A stretch of 64,000 nucleotides of DNA from Actinotalea sp. Marseille-Q4924 (GCF_916618755.1 NZ_CAKAKB010000003.1:124001-188000); one strand, 5' to 3'; positions 44,602-51,971 are shown, numbered from the stretch's first letter. Numbers and translations: made by a program. The notes: a model not told the origin generated them from the letters alone.

Positions 44602-46050
44602 ATGACCACCGCACCGCACCGACGCGCCGCCCTCTACCTGCGCCTCTCGGAGAAGTCCGAGGAGTCGACGTCGATCGACCGGCAGGAGGCTGACCTCCGC
44701 CACCACGCCGAGCGCGAGGGCTGGGAGATCGCTGAGGTGCTCGTCGACGAAGGGATTTCCGGCCGCCGCTCACGCGAGCGCGCCGATCGCGCCGTCGCCA
44801 TGCTCCGCTCGGGAGAGGTCGACGTCCTGGCCGTCTGGAAGTTCGATCGGTTCTCGCGCCAGGGTCTCGGCGCGCTCGGCCGCCTCATTGAGGCGCTCGA
44901 CGAGCGGCCCGCGGCGCGCTTCGTCGCCCTGAAGGACGGCCTCTCGTCCGACGCCCCCGCGTGGCGGATCGTCGCGTCTGTCCTCGCCGAGGTCGCCCGC
45001 ATGGAAGCCGAGAACACCTCGACGCGCGTCTCTTCGTCCGTTGCTGCACTCCGCCGGGCGGGCCGTTTCGCGGGCGGTACGCCGCCGATCGGCTACACGT
45101 CGACCCCGGCGCCCGACGGCCCCGGGCGCGTCCTCGTGCCGGACCCCGTCGCGGCGCCCGTGCTGCGTGAGGCAGCCGAGCGAATCGTGGCGGGGGAGTC
45201 GGCGTACTCGGTGACGCAGAGTCTCAACGCCTCCGGCGTCCGCCCGCCTCGCGCGAAGTCGTGGAGCGTCCAGGCGCTCACTCAGGCCCTCGCGGGCCAC
45301 GCGATCGTCGGGCGCGTGAAGGTGAAGGGCGAGATCCTCACCGACGCGGACGGCGTCCCGCTCCAGGTCTGGGAGCCGGTCCTCCCGCTCGACGTCTGGC
45401 GCACGGTCGGCGCCACGCTTCGGGCGCGGAAGGCGAAGCGCGCGCCCGTCGGCCAGCGCGCCTCGTCGCGCTCGCGGCTCCTCTCTGGCGTCGCTTCCTG
45501 CGCGGCGTGCGGCGGTCCGCTCTACGTCCGCCCCGGCGGTGAGGCCCGAGCGACGGTCTACGCCTGCGGTGCCCGCTCGAACGGGCGCCCGTGCCCCGGG
45601 ACCGCCGTCACGGCGGAGCGCCTCGAAGAGCACGTCGCGAGCGCGTTCCTCGGGCTCTTCGGCTCATGGGCCGTCACAGCGCCGCGTGAGGTCGAGGCGC
45701 CCACGCTCGCGCTAGCAGAGGTCGAGGAGGCGATCGCGGCGACGACGGACGCCATGCGCGTGCGAGGCGCCGACCGCGCGGTCCTCCTGGCGCGCCTTGA
45801 CGCGCTCGACGCCCGCCGCGAGGTCCTTGTCGCCTCGGCGGCTCGTCCCGCCGAGGTTGAGTACGTCGACACGGGGGAGACGATGCGGGAGGTCTGGGAC
45901 CGCGGCGACACGCTCGCGCGCCGCGACCTCCTCACGTCGGCGATCGAGTACGTCGCCGTGTCGAAGGGCAAGCGGGGCGCCCACGGCCTGGACCCGGCGC
46001 GCGTTGAGATCGGCTGGCGCTTCGACGAGGTGGCAGCAGAGGCGGCGTGA
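44602..46050 (+). CDS. Large serine recombinase (integrase)
   Basis: A 482-aa serine integrase. The resolvase catalytic domain (residues about 8-150) has the active serine in YLRLSEKSEESTSIDRQ (Ser16) and the KFDRFSRQGLGALGRLIEAL helix. The recombinase domain follows (GGTPPIGYTSTP...SAYSVTQSLNASGVRPPRAKSW). A zinc ribbon has SCAACGGPLYVRPGG and YACGARSNGRPCPG. A coiled coil and C-terminal tail end it. It would catalyse integration and, with a directionality factor, excision at the tadA site. A strong AGGAGG at 44590-44595 sets the ATG. It sits at the left element end, as integrases usually do. Confidence 0.94.
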   Translation: MTTAPHRRAALYLRLSEKSEESTSIDRQEADLRHHAEREGWEIAEVLVDEGISGRRSRERADRAVAMLRSGEVDVLAVWKFDRFSRQGLGALGRLIEALDERPAARFVALKDGLSSDAPAWRIVASVLAEVARMEAENTSTRVSSSVAALRRAGRFAGGTPPIGYTSTPAPDGPGRVLVPDPVAAPVLREAAERIVAGESAYSVTQSLNASGVRPPRAKSWSVQALTQALAGHAIVGRVKVKGEILTDADGVPLQVWEPVLPLDVWRTVGATLRARKAKRAPVGQRASSRSRLLSGVASCAACGGPLYVRPGGEARATVYACGARSNGRPCPGTAVTAERLEEHVASAFLGLFGSWAVTAPREVEAPTLALAEVEEAIAATTDAMRVRGADRAVLLARLDALDARREVLVASAARPAEVEYVDTGETMREVWDRGDTLARRDLLTSAIEYVAVSKGKRGAHGLDPARVEIGWRFDEVAAEAA

Positions 46051-46071
46051 GCAGCCCGGCACACTCCTCCC
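46048..46071. repeat. Element-specific repeat, copy 2
   Basis: TGAGCAGCCCGGC...ACACTCCTCCC, overlapping the integrase stop codon; a shorter version of copies 1 and 3. Confidence 0.6.
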
Positions 46072-46123
46072 ATGGGACAAGAAGCGGCGTCGTCGCTTCT
46101 CCGAGGGGTCTGGAGGTGCTGCC

Positions 46124-46309
46124 GTGCGTTCGTGCGTCGTGTGCTCTGAGCCCTTCCCAGACGGCCGCCGTCCGCACGCTCTGACGTGCTCGGACCGCTG
46201 CCGCCACCGCCGCGCGTGGCTGCGCCGCCGGGACCTCCTCGACGCCGGGCGCGCTGCGCTCGGCCACTGGTCTCCAGGCCGCCCCGGAGGTGTGCGTGCC
46301 TCGTCCTAG
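46124..46309 (+). CDS. Small zinc-ribbon protein 1
   Basis: A 61-aa protein with GTG start and GGAGG 7 nt upstream. CVVCSEPFPDGRRPHALTCSDRCRHRRAWLRRR has the spacing CxxC...CxxxC of a treble-clef/zinc-ribbon knuckle followed by an Arg-rich helix, suggesting nucleic-acid binding. Related small proteins lie at 48018 and 50915 in the same element. Function unknown. Confidence 0.7.
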   Translation: MRSCVVCSEPFPDGRRPHALTCSDRCRHRRAWLRRRDLLDAGRAALGHWSPGRPGGVRASS

Positions 46310-46427
46310 CGGGCGGGGCGGCCTGATCTATACCCGGCCGCTTCAGCAACGGCCGATGAGTGCGCGTGTTGCTCCTGGCTTCGCACGCACGCCCCGCCGT
46401 GTCGCCTCAGGAGGGACACGGCGGCGC

Positions 46428-46471
46428 GGCCGGTCCGTCGTCGCTCTCTGGAAGGCGTCGACGGACCGGCC
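46428..46471. other. Long perfect hairpin in the spacer before the capsid gene
   Basis: GGCCGGTCCGTCG and its exact complement make a 13-bp stem with an 18-nt loop. A second, 6-bp hairpin (GGCTCC...GGAGCC) is at 46479-46501. The 385-bp spacer 46310-46694 has no convincing gene. The hairpin may end the integrase transcript, or be a structured RNA or packaging signal. Confidence 0.55.
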
Positions 46472-46694
46472 CGCGTAGGGCTCCTGGCAAGGCCCGGAGC
46501 CTCCTTCCCGCCAGCCCTCATCCCGTCCGCGCCAGGCGCGCGAGACGGCCCCTCTGCATGCCCTAGGGGCACTCCCGCGGCCAGGCGCCGCCCGAGCACG
46601 CCCGCCGCGAAGCCGCGGAACTCCACTCACTCATCCCCGCCGGACCCGAGAGCACCCTCTCGGCGCCCCGGCCCTCCTCACAGGAGTTCCCCTC

Positions 46695-47564
46695 ATGGTT
46701 AACGCCCTTCTCACCTCCGACAAGATCGCCTCGGTCGCCGCCGCCCTCGTCGGCCAGGACCTCGGCCTCGCTGGGCTGGTCTATCGCGACGTCGACCGCG
46801 ACCTCGGCGACGGCTCCGGCGACACCGTCAAGGTCCGCGTCCCCGGCGCCCTGGCCTCCCAGACCCGCGGCGTTCGCTCCCTCGACCCGCTGATCCGCGG
46901 CGAGATCCGCGAGCAGCACATCGCCGTGACCCTCACGGACGAGGTCTACGACCAGATCCCGCTCGCCCGCGGCACGCTCGACCTGGACCTCGTCGATTTC
47001 TCGAAGCAGATCCTCGTCCCGCAGGCCTCTGCGATCGTCCGACACATCGAGCGGACCGTCGCCGCAGCGATGAGCGCCACGCCGGAGACCACCACGATCA
47101 CCTACGACCCGGCTGCCCCCGCGAAGACCTTCACGCAGATCCGTAAGGCCCTGCGCGACAACGGCGTGACCGCCGAGACTCCGCTCCTGGCGGCCGTCGG
47201 CTCCAGCGTCTACGGCGACCTCCTGGACGCCGAGGCCCTGGACGGCGACACGGTCCGCGGCTTCCGCGTCTACGAGTCGACCCGCCTCGCCGCCGAGGAG
47301 ATCGTCGGCTTCGTCGAGCAGGCCTTCGCCCTGGCCGTGCGCGCGCCGATCGCCCCCGAGGGCGCCCCGTACAGCGCCAGCGTGAAGGAGGGCGGCTTCG
47401 CCCTGACCCACGTCCGCGCGTTCGATCCCACGATCGGCGCCGACACGTCCCTCGTGTCGACCCTCATCGGCTGCCGGGCGATGCCCCTCGCGGTCGACAA
47501 CGAGGACGGCACCGTCACCCTCACGCCCCACGCGGGCGCCGTGCGCGTGGTGACCGCCGCCTGA
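46695..47564 (+). CDS. Phage major capsid protein (P22-coat/HK97-fold type)
   Basis: A 289-aa protein of the P22 coat (gp5)/HK97 superfamily. The family pattern is visible: SDKIASVAAALVGQDLGLAGLVYRDVDRDLGDGSGDTVKVRVPG near the N terminus, EQHIAVTLTDEVYDQIPLARGTLDLDLVDFSKQILVPQASAIVRHIERTVAAAM (the spine helix) and the C-terminal GGFALTHVRAFDPTIGADTSLVSTLIG. It is the only recognisable structural gene in the element. No separate scaffold or protease gene is seen. AGGAG precedes the ATG. Confidence 0.88.
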   Translation: MVNALLTSDKIASVAAALVGQDLGLAGLVYRDVDRDLGDGSGDTVKVRVPGALASQTRGVRSLDPLIRGEIREQHIAVTLTDEVYDQIPLARGTLDLDLVDFSKQILVPQASAIVRHIERTVAAAMSATPETTTITYDPAAPAKTFTQIRKALRDNGVTAETPLLAAVGSSVYGDLLDAEALDGDTVRGFRVYESTRLAAEEIVGFVEQAFALAVRAPIAPEGAPYSASVKEGGFALTHVRAFDPTIGADTSLVSTLIGCRAMPLAVDNEDGTVTLTPHAGAVRVVTAA

Positions 47565-47582
47565 GGTTCCCCGACCTCGGAG

Positions 47583-47616
47583 TGAGCAGCCGGGCTAGCC
47601 CCGGCCCACTCCACCC
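47583..47616. repeat. Element-specific repeat, copy 3
   Basis: TGAGCAGCCGGGCTAGCCCCGGC...CCACTCCACCC, 18 bp after the capsid stop. The GCCGGG/CCCGGC hairpin could act as a terminator. Confidence 0.6.
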
Positions 47617-47728
47617 CTGCCCAGAGGACAGCCGAGCCCGAGCGCCCGGCCCGCCCCCGTCTGCCTCCCCGGCGGGCGGGGGCTCTCTCTCGCATCAGCT
47701 CCGTTCCGCACACACGAGAGGCCACGCC

Positions 47729-48031
47729 ATGACCGCGTTCATCAGCCTGACCGAGAGCGAGCACGGCGACGTCCCCGTCGACTCCGGTCACCTCCTGATC
47801 GTCGACCCCTGCCACCTGCCGCCGGATCTCGTCGCCAGCCTCACCCGCCCGAACCGGCACGGCGTGACCGCCGCCGCCCTGGTCGCCACGCCGTCTGGTG
47901 ACGGCCTCTATCCGGTGATCGGCGAGCGCGGCGCCCTGGTCGTGCTCGACCCGCACCACGACGACACTGATCCGGCGTCGTGGGGCGACGGTCGGGCCTA
48001 CCGGGAGGTGGTGCTCGATGAGGTGCTCTGA
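47729..48031 (+). CDS. Hypothetical element protein (100 aa)
   Basis: A 100-aa protein: ISLTESEHGDVPVDSGHLLIVDPCHLPPDLVASL, then ALVATPSGDGLYPVIGERGALVVLDPHHDD. The DSGxLLIVDPC phrase recurs in uncharacterised phage- and bacteria-encoded proteins with DUF4241-like strands. Function unknown. It overlaps the start of the next gene by 14 bp, so the two may be translationally coupled. Confidence 0.65.
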   Translation: MTAFISLTESEHGDVPVDSGHLLIVDPCHLPPDLVASLTRPNRHGVTAAALVATPSGDGLYPVIGERGALVVLDPHHDDTDPASWGDGRAYREVVLDEVL

Positions 48032-48185
48032 GTGCCGCGCACCCCTGCCCGCCGACGCGGACCCCCGCCGGGTGACGTGCTCGGCGACCTGCCGCTCGGC
48101 GCGCAAGCGACGCCGCGACGCCGAGGAGGTCGCCCACCTGCGCGCGGCCGTCGCCGCCAGGGGCGGTCCGCACCCCCGACAGTGA
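48018..48185 (+). CDS. Small zinc-ribbon protein 2
   Basis: A 55-aa protein: MRCSECRAPLPADADPRRVTCSATCRSARKRRRDAEE. It has CxxC then CxxxC and an Arg/Lys helix, like the protein at 46124. Starts with ATG and overlaps the upstream gene. It probably binds nucleic acid; role unknown. Confidence 0.65.
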   Translation: MRCSECRAPLPADADPRRVTCSATCRSARKRRRDAEEVAHLRAAVAARGGPHPRQ

Positions 48186-48366
48186 CGAAGTGACGCAAGT
48201 GATGGTCTTCTCAGTTCAGTTCTCAGCGCTCTCTCCCAGGGCCATGCACCCGATGCACCTTTGCACCCCGGTAGCCGCCTGACGTGGGAGAACGTGAGCC
48301 GGCCAATTCCGCCGGCTGCACCCACGAGGGCCAGAACTGCACCCCTGAGCGCTAGAACTGCACCAC
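48182..48366. other. Non-coding region with repeated TGCACC and GTGACG motifs
   Basis: This lies in the 302-bp gene-free gap 48186-48487. TGCACC occurs six times (48245, 48254, 48262, 48317, 48338, 48359), two of them within an 11-bp direct repeat AGAACTGCACC (48333, 48354). AAGTGACG-like octamers repeat at the left edge. The cluster resembles iterons or a multi-site operator and precedes the 317-aa orphan gene. Confidence 0.5.
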
Positions 48367-48487
48367 CTACTTAAAGACGCCGGGGAGGCTCCGCCTCCTG
48401 GCCCGGCCGGAGGCCGCTAGACCCTCCGAAGCCTCGCCCCGCATGCCCGCCCTCCCGGGCACCGCCCGCACCCCAGGAGACCCCACC

Positions 48488-49441
48488 ATGCCCGGACTCA
48501 CGCCCGCCGAAGAGGCGATTCGCCTCAACGAAGCCCGCGCCGCCCTGGCCGCCGACCGCGGCGAGCCCGCCCCGGCCCCGTGGCCCGTCCCGCACCCCGG
48601 CGGCCTCCTCGCCTGGGCCGACACCCCCACGTCCGGCCCCGGCCCGTTGCCGCCCCTGGAGACCCGCCGCACCCGCCGCGGAACCCACGGCCCGGACCAC
48701 CTCGGCTGGCCCGTCGGCCTCCTGCCCGGCGCCCTCATCGCCGCCGACCTGACCGCCCGCGGCCTCGCGTTCGCTCGCGGCGCCGGGTACACCCTCCACG
48801 GCGATCGGATCTCCGTCGACCAGGCCGCCCGCATGGTCGCCGACGTCCTGGACGCCGCCGCCTTCCTCCTGCCCGACCCCCGCCTCGCCGCCCTGCGTCA
48901 GATCCGCGCCGTGCTCGGCGAGGAGAGCATGGCCGCTCGCCTGCGAGCCTGCGATGACGGCGACCGCGGCGAGATACCCGACGGCGTCGAGTTCCTCACT
49001 TGGGCGCGCGCCCTGGACACCTCCGGCCCGATGCGCGCGGCAACCGCCCTCGCCCTGGCCGACGCCACCGACGCCGACCGCGCCGAGGACACCCGCGAGA
49101 CCGCCGCCGAGCGCGTCGCCCTGCGCCACGCCCTGCGGGCCACCGCCCAGGAGATCCGCGTCTCGGCCGCCGCGCGCCGTGGCGTGGTGGACCTCGTCCG
49201 CCCGCACCTCCGCCCGGCGACTCGGCCGGTCGACGCCACGGCCGCCGATGCCTTCCTCGCCCGCTTCGACGCCGAGACCACTCTCCGGCGCTCCGCCCTC
49301 GCCCCCGCCTACGCCGAAGCGGGCTCACCCGGCGCTCTGACGAAGACCGCCCTCCTGGCCGCCGCCGACGCCCGCTGGGGCACCCCCGCGCGCCTGCACG
49401 GCCACGTCACCTACCGCCCGGCCCGGACGGTCCGGCCATGA
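48488..49441 (+). CDS. Orphan element protein, possibly replication- or DNA-related
   Basis: A 317-aa Ala/Arg-rich protein with no signal or membrane helix. Parts look helical (PAEEAIRLNEARAALAADRG, ARMVADVLDAAAFLLPDPRLAALRQIRAVLG). The end (AYAEAGSPGALTKTALLAAADARWGTPARLHGHVTYR) vaguely recalls the DNA-binding tails of phage primases, but I cannot assign a family. It follows the repeat-rich region and leads a run of overlapping small genes, so a regulatory or replication role is possible. Confidence 0.6.
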   Translation: MPGLTPAEEAIRLNEARAALAADRGEPAPAPWPVPHPGGLLAWADTPTSGPGPLPPLETRRTRRGTHGPDHLGWPVGLLPGALIAADLTARGLAFARGAGYTLHGDRISVDQAARMVADVLDAAAFLLPDPRLAALRQIRAVLGEESMAARLRACDDGDRGEIPDGVEFLTWARALDTSGPMRAATALALADATDADRAEDTRETAAERVALRHALRATAQEIRVSAAARRGVVDLVRPHLRPATRPVDATAADAFLARFDAETTLRRSALAPAYAEAGSPGALTKTALLAAADARWGTPARLHGHVTYRPARTVRP

Positions 49442-49560
49442 CCACCGCGGCTCTCCTGGCGCGCCTGGCGGTCCTGGAGGCCCGCCTTGACCGCGCTCTC
49501 GCCCGCCCACCCCAGCCCACGACCGGAGGCCGCCCATGCCCGCCCACGGCCACCGCCTAA
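49438..49560 (+). CDS. Small element protein (40 aa)
   Basis: A 40-aa peptide (MTTAALLARLAVLEARLDRALARPPQPTTGG...) starting with ATGA inside the previous stop. The N-terminal half could form a short coiled coil. Expression is plausible from the overlap only. Function unknown. Confidence 0.4.
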   Translation: MTTAALLARLAVLEARLDRALARPPQPTTGGRPCPPTATA

Positions 49561-49805
49561 CCCTCGACGGCGTCCAGCGCTACCACTCCGACCCGCTCTT
49601 CGACCGCCCGCGCCCGCCGCCCCGAATCCTCCCGGCGCCGCTGGCCCGCGGCGTCGCCGAGCGCCGCGCCGACGTCGCCGCCCGGCGTCGCCTCTCGACC
49701 ATCTGGGACGACCCCGCCCATGCCACCGAGAAGGCCGATCTCCTGGCCCGCCTGAGCCGCCCCACCTGGCCCCGCTACCGCCCGCATGCAGAGAGGACCG
49801 ACTGA
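49536..49805 (+). CDS. Hypothetical element protein (89 aa)
   Basis: An 89-aa basic protein, MPAHGHRLTLDGVQRYHSDPLFDRPRPPPRILPAPLARGVAERRADVAARRRLSTIWDDP. Overlaps both neighbours by a few bases. Size and charge are those of phage excisionases/RDFs, but there is no motif to prove it. Confidence 0.55.
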   Translation: MPAHGHRLTLDGVQRYHSDPLFDRPRPPPRILPAPLARGVAERRADVAARRRLSTIWDDPAHATEKADLLARLSRPTWPRYRPHAERTD

Positions 49806-49978
49806 TGGAGCGCAACCGCTATGGCAACTGTCCGCCTCGGCGCCCGAACCTCGACGGCCCGCGAGCACGCCGCACCGCGGCCTATCGCTCGCCCTACGAC
49901 GTCCCCCGCGGCACCCGCCCAGGCCGGATCCGCACACGCCCGCACACCCCCGCCCGCATCGAAGGAGACCCCCGATGA
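49805..49978 (+). CDS. Small Arg/Pro-rich element protein (57 aa)
   Basis: A 57-aa peptide (MERNRYGNCPPRRPNLDGPRARRTAAY...) starting in the TGATG overlap with the gene before and ending in an ATGA overlap with the next. Highly basic. Function unknown. Confidence 0.45.
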   Translation: MERNRYGNCPPRRPNLDGPRARRTAAYRSPYDVPRGTRPGRIRTRPHTPARIEGDPR

Positions 49979-50262
49979 TCCTCGACCCCGTCAACCACAC
50001 CACCGCCCCCGCCTCGGCGGCCTTCCTGGAGACCGTGCGAGTGAAGTGCCCGGCCCTGAGCGGGTACGCCGACGCCGACCTCCTGGCGCTCGCCGGGGGG
50101 ATCGCCACCCTCGGCTACGGCGGCGCGCACGCGGACGTCTGGAGCATTGGCCGCGAACTCGGGATGAGCGACCACGACTTCGGCGTCCTCGCCCGCGAGA
50201 CGTTCGTGACGCTCTACCCGGTCGGAGCCGTCTCGCTCCCGGACGCGCCGTCAGGCTCCTAG
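49975..50262 (+). CDS. Hypothetical element protein (95 aa)
   Basis: A 95-aa acidic helical protein with an HTH-like layout (CPALSGYADADLLALAGGIATLGYGGAHADVWSIGRELGMSDHDFGVLARETF). Good ribosome site (GAAGGAGA). A DNA-binding or regulatory role is only a guess. It converges on the minus-strand membrane protein gene with a 4-bp overlap. Confidence 0.6.
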   Translation: MILDPVNHTTAPASAAFLETVRVKCPALSGYADADLLALAGGIATLGYGGAHADVWSIGRELGMSDHDFGVLARETFVTLYPVGAVSLPDAPSGS

Positions 50263-50735
50263 CAGAACGCCTGCGCGAGCAGCGCCAGCACGGCGAAGAT
50301 CGCACCGGCGATGACGTACCCCGTCGCCGCTTGCGCGTCTTCGTCGTGCTTGACGACCCGCGCCTCCAACGCCGCCCTTGCCGCCTCAAGGTCCGCGAGC
50401 CGCCGCGCGTGCTCCAGGTCCGTTTCGGCCAGGCGGTCAAGTTCCTTCCGCGTCGCCTGTATGTACCCGCGAAGGGCCTCGGCGAGGTGACTCGGCAGGG
50501 CGTAGCCGGAGGCCTCGCCAACTGCCGCGACGCTCCCGGCCGCGCTGCCGACGTGGACGGTCACCGAACGGTTGACGCCTAGTCTCGCGAGCGCTCGCCG
50601 GAGCGACGTCGAGAGCCACCGTCGAGCGCCGGTCCCGCCCTGCCGCACGCTCTCGCGGATCGCACCCAGCGCGAGCGCATTCGCGGCGACTGAGAGCACT
50701 GTGAAGACCACAGCGACCACCGTGTGCCATTCCAC
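50259..50735 (-). CDS. Two-TM coiled-coil membrane protein of the element
   Basis: A 158-aa protein with an N-terminal helix (TVVAVVFTVLSVAANALALGAI), a central helical part (QATRKELDRLAETDLEHARRLADLEAARAALEARVVKHDEDA) and a C-terminal helix (TGYVIAGAIFAVLALLAQAF). The GTG start is inferred from the hydrophobic start. Among the element genes before 51.7 kb it alone runs on the minus strand, so it is probably a separately expressed accessory gene, for example for exclusion or host interaction. Confidence 0.6.
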   Translation of the reverse strand: MEWHTVVAVVFTVLSVAANALALGAIRESVRQGGTGARRWLSTSLRRALARLGVNRSVTVHVGSAAGSVAAVGEASGYALPSHLAEALRGYIQATRKELDRLAETDLEHARRLADLEAARAALEARVVKHDEDAQAATGYVIAGAIFAVLALLAQAFC

Positions 50736-50914
50736 TCGCTGACGGTATCGACCCACGCGCCCTCCGCGACGTGCACCGCACACCGGTCAACCCTGGGGGC
50801 CTGCCCCCTCCCCGGGGGTGACCTCCGGCCCGAGACGGCATAGCGCCCGGCCATGCGTACCGGCATGCCGCTGGTCTTCCCCCATTTTCGCCCCACCCCG
50901 AGAGGAGGCCCTGC

Positions 50915-51106
50915 ATGGCCTCGACCACCTGCGGCGAGTGCTGTCGGCGCTCCGTCTCGACGAGCGCCAGCACGTTCCCGTACTGCGGCACCCGCTGCGA
51001 GGAGGAGGCCGCCGAGCGCCGCGCCCGCCTGGCGCCGCTGACCGCCGACGGCGCCGCCGTCCCCGACCCTCGCCCGCGCCGCGCGGGCACGCTGAGAGGT
51101 TTCTGA
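50915..51106 (+). CDS. Small zinc-ribbon protein 3
   Basis: A 63-aa protein: TTCGECCRRSVSTSASTFPYCGTRCEEEAAERRARLAPL. The CxxC...CxxxC spacing matches the proteins at 46124 and 48018, with a charged helix after it. GAGAGGAGG precedes the ATG. It directly precedes the small-terminase-like gene. Confidence 0.68.
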   Translation: MASTTCGECCRRSVSTSASTFPYCGTRCEEEAAERRARLAPLTADGAAVPDPRPRRAGTLRGF

Positions 51107-51108
51107 CG

Positions 51109-51516
51109 ATGACCGACACCGCCACCCCGACCGGCGACGTTCTCGACGGCTGGAGCCTGCCGAAGGACTGGACCCAGGGCGCCTGCGACGTGTTCGCCGA
51201 GGTCCTGACCCAGCGCCCGGACCTCGCGGGCTCCGACCTCGCCTCGCTGGAGCACGCCTCCGCGCTCACCTCGGCGGCCGAGCGCCTCGACGCCGTCGCG
51301 CTCGCCGCTGGCATGGTCTCGACCGGCTCCACCGGGCAGACCGTCGTCCACCCGGCCGCCGTCGAGGCGCGCCTCGCCCGAACCGCCGCGGCACAGATTC
51401 TCGCCCGCCTGGCGCCGCCGTCGCCGTCCCACCGCCAGACCGCCAGCGAGCGGGGCCGCGCCGCCGCTCGCGCTCGCTGGGGCGGCTCCGGCTCCGTCCC
51501 GATCGGCCGCCGATGA
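51109..51516 (+). CDS. Small-terminase-like protein (P27 type)
   Basis: A 135-aa protein with WTQGACDVFAEVLTQRPDLAGSDLASLEHASALTSAAERLDAVALAAGMVSTGSTGQTVVHPAAVEARLARTAAAQILARLAP. This order (helix, acidic 'D..SL' turn, 'A..LD', GxxxxG, 'hP...E.R') resembles P27-family phage small terminase subunits. No large terminase is in the element, as in satellites that redirect a helper phage's packaging motor. The assignment is by pattern only; the C terminus (SERGRAAARARWG) is a common phage-protein tail. Confidence 0.5.
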   Translation: MTDTATPTGDVLDGWSLPKDWTQGACDVFAEVLTQRPDLAGSDLASLEHASALTSAAERLDAVALAAGMVSTGSTGQTVVHPAAVEARLARTAAAQILARLAPPSPSHRQTASERGRAAARARWGGSGSVPIGRR

Positions 51517-51746
51517 CGCGCCGCCCGGCCGTCGTCCGGCGCCCCACGGCCGACGCGGCGACGGTCCGCGCGCTCCCGGCGCTCGACGTCCCTCCGGGCG
51601 ACCTCCGCGCCGCCTTCGACGTCGTCCGCGCTCACCCCGTCGTCGTCGAGGCCGCCCAGCACGCCCGCTCGCTCAACGAGCGCGAGACCCTCGCCGCTGC
51701 GCGCGCGTCGCTCGTCCGGCGCTCGTTGGCCGCCGCGAGCCGCTAG
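51513..51746 (+). CDS. Small element protein after the terminase-like gene (77 aa)
   Basis: A 77-aa Arg/Ala-rich protein starting in an ATGA overlap with the terminase-like gene. Predicted mostly helical (DLRAAFDVVRAHPVVVEAAQHARSLNERETLAAARASLVRRSLA). No family recognised; could assist the terminase-like protein. Confidence 0.55.
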   Translation: MTRRPAVVRRPTADAATVRALPALDVPPGDLRAAFDVVRAHPVVVEAAQHARSLNERETLAAARASLVRRSLAAASR

Positions 51747-51916
51747 GCCTTTCCGGCGTCGCCGGGCGCCGCCGACGGCGCGTCGCGCCACCACTCGCCG
51801 TGCTCGGGGCAGATCCGGACAGACGTGTGCCCGGTATCCGTGATCGACCGCTCGTCCGCGGGGGAGACCCACACGCGCGTCCTACGCCCACACCAGCACT
51901 TCACGTCCTCGGACAC
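51743..51916 (-). CDS. Small zinc-ribbon-like protein 4 (57 aa)
   Basis: A 57-aa protein read from a GTG at 51914-51916, with GGAGG 7 nt upstream. It begins VSEDVKCWCGRRTRVWVSPADE and ends with RICPEHGEWWRDAP. CxC and CPEH could form a zinc site. Function unknown. It overlaps the 3' end of the plus-strand gene by 4 bp. Confidence 0.55.
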   Translation of the reverse strand: MSEDVKCWCGRRTRVWVSPADERSITDTGHTSVRICPEHGEWWRDAPSAAPGDAGKA

Positions 51917-51934
51917 TGTCGCTCCTCCGCTCCT

Positions 51935-51971
51935 GGCCCCTGGCCTCGCCCTTGTCGGCGGGGCCAGGGCC
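51935..51971. terminator. Imperfect hairpin between element genes
   Basis: GGCCCCTGGCCTCGCC pairs with GGCGGGGCCAGGGCC with a single mismatch and one bulge, around a 6-nt loop. It follows the stop of the 264-aa gene on the minus strand. Confidence 0.55.

Noticed and set aside
46695-47564. Encapsulin interpretation of the capsid-like protein
   Set aside because: The pattern is closer to P22-type phage coat proteins, no cargo-loading peptide gene is evident, and it sits in an integrase-bearing element; not fully excluded.
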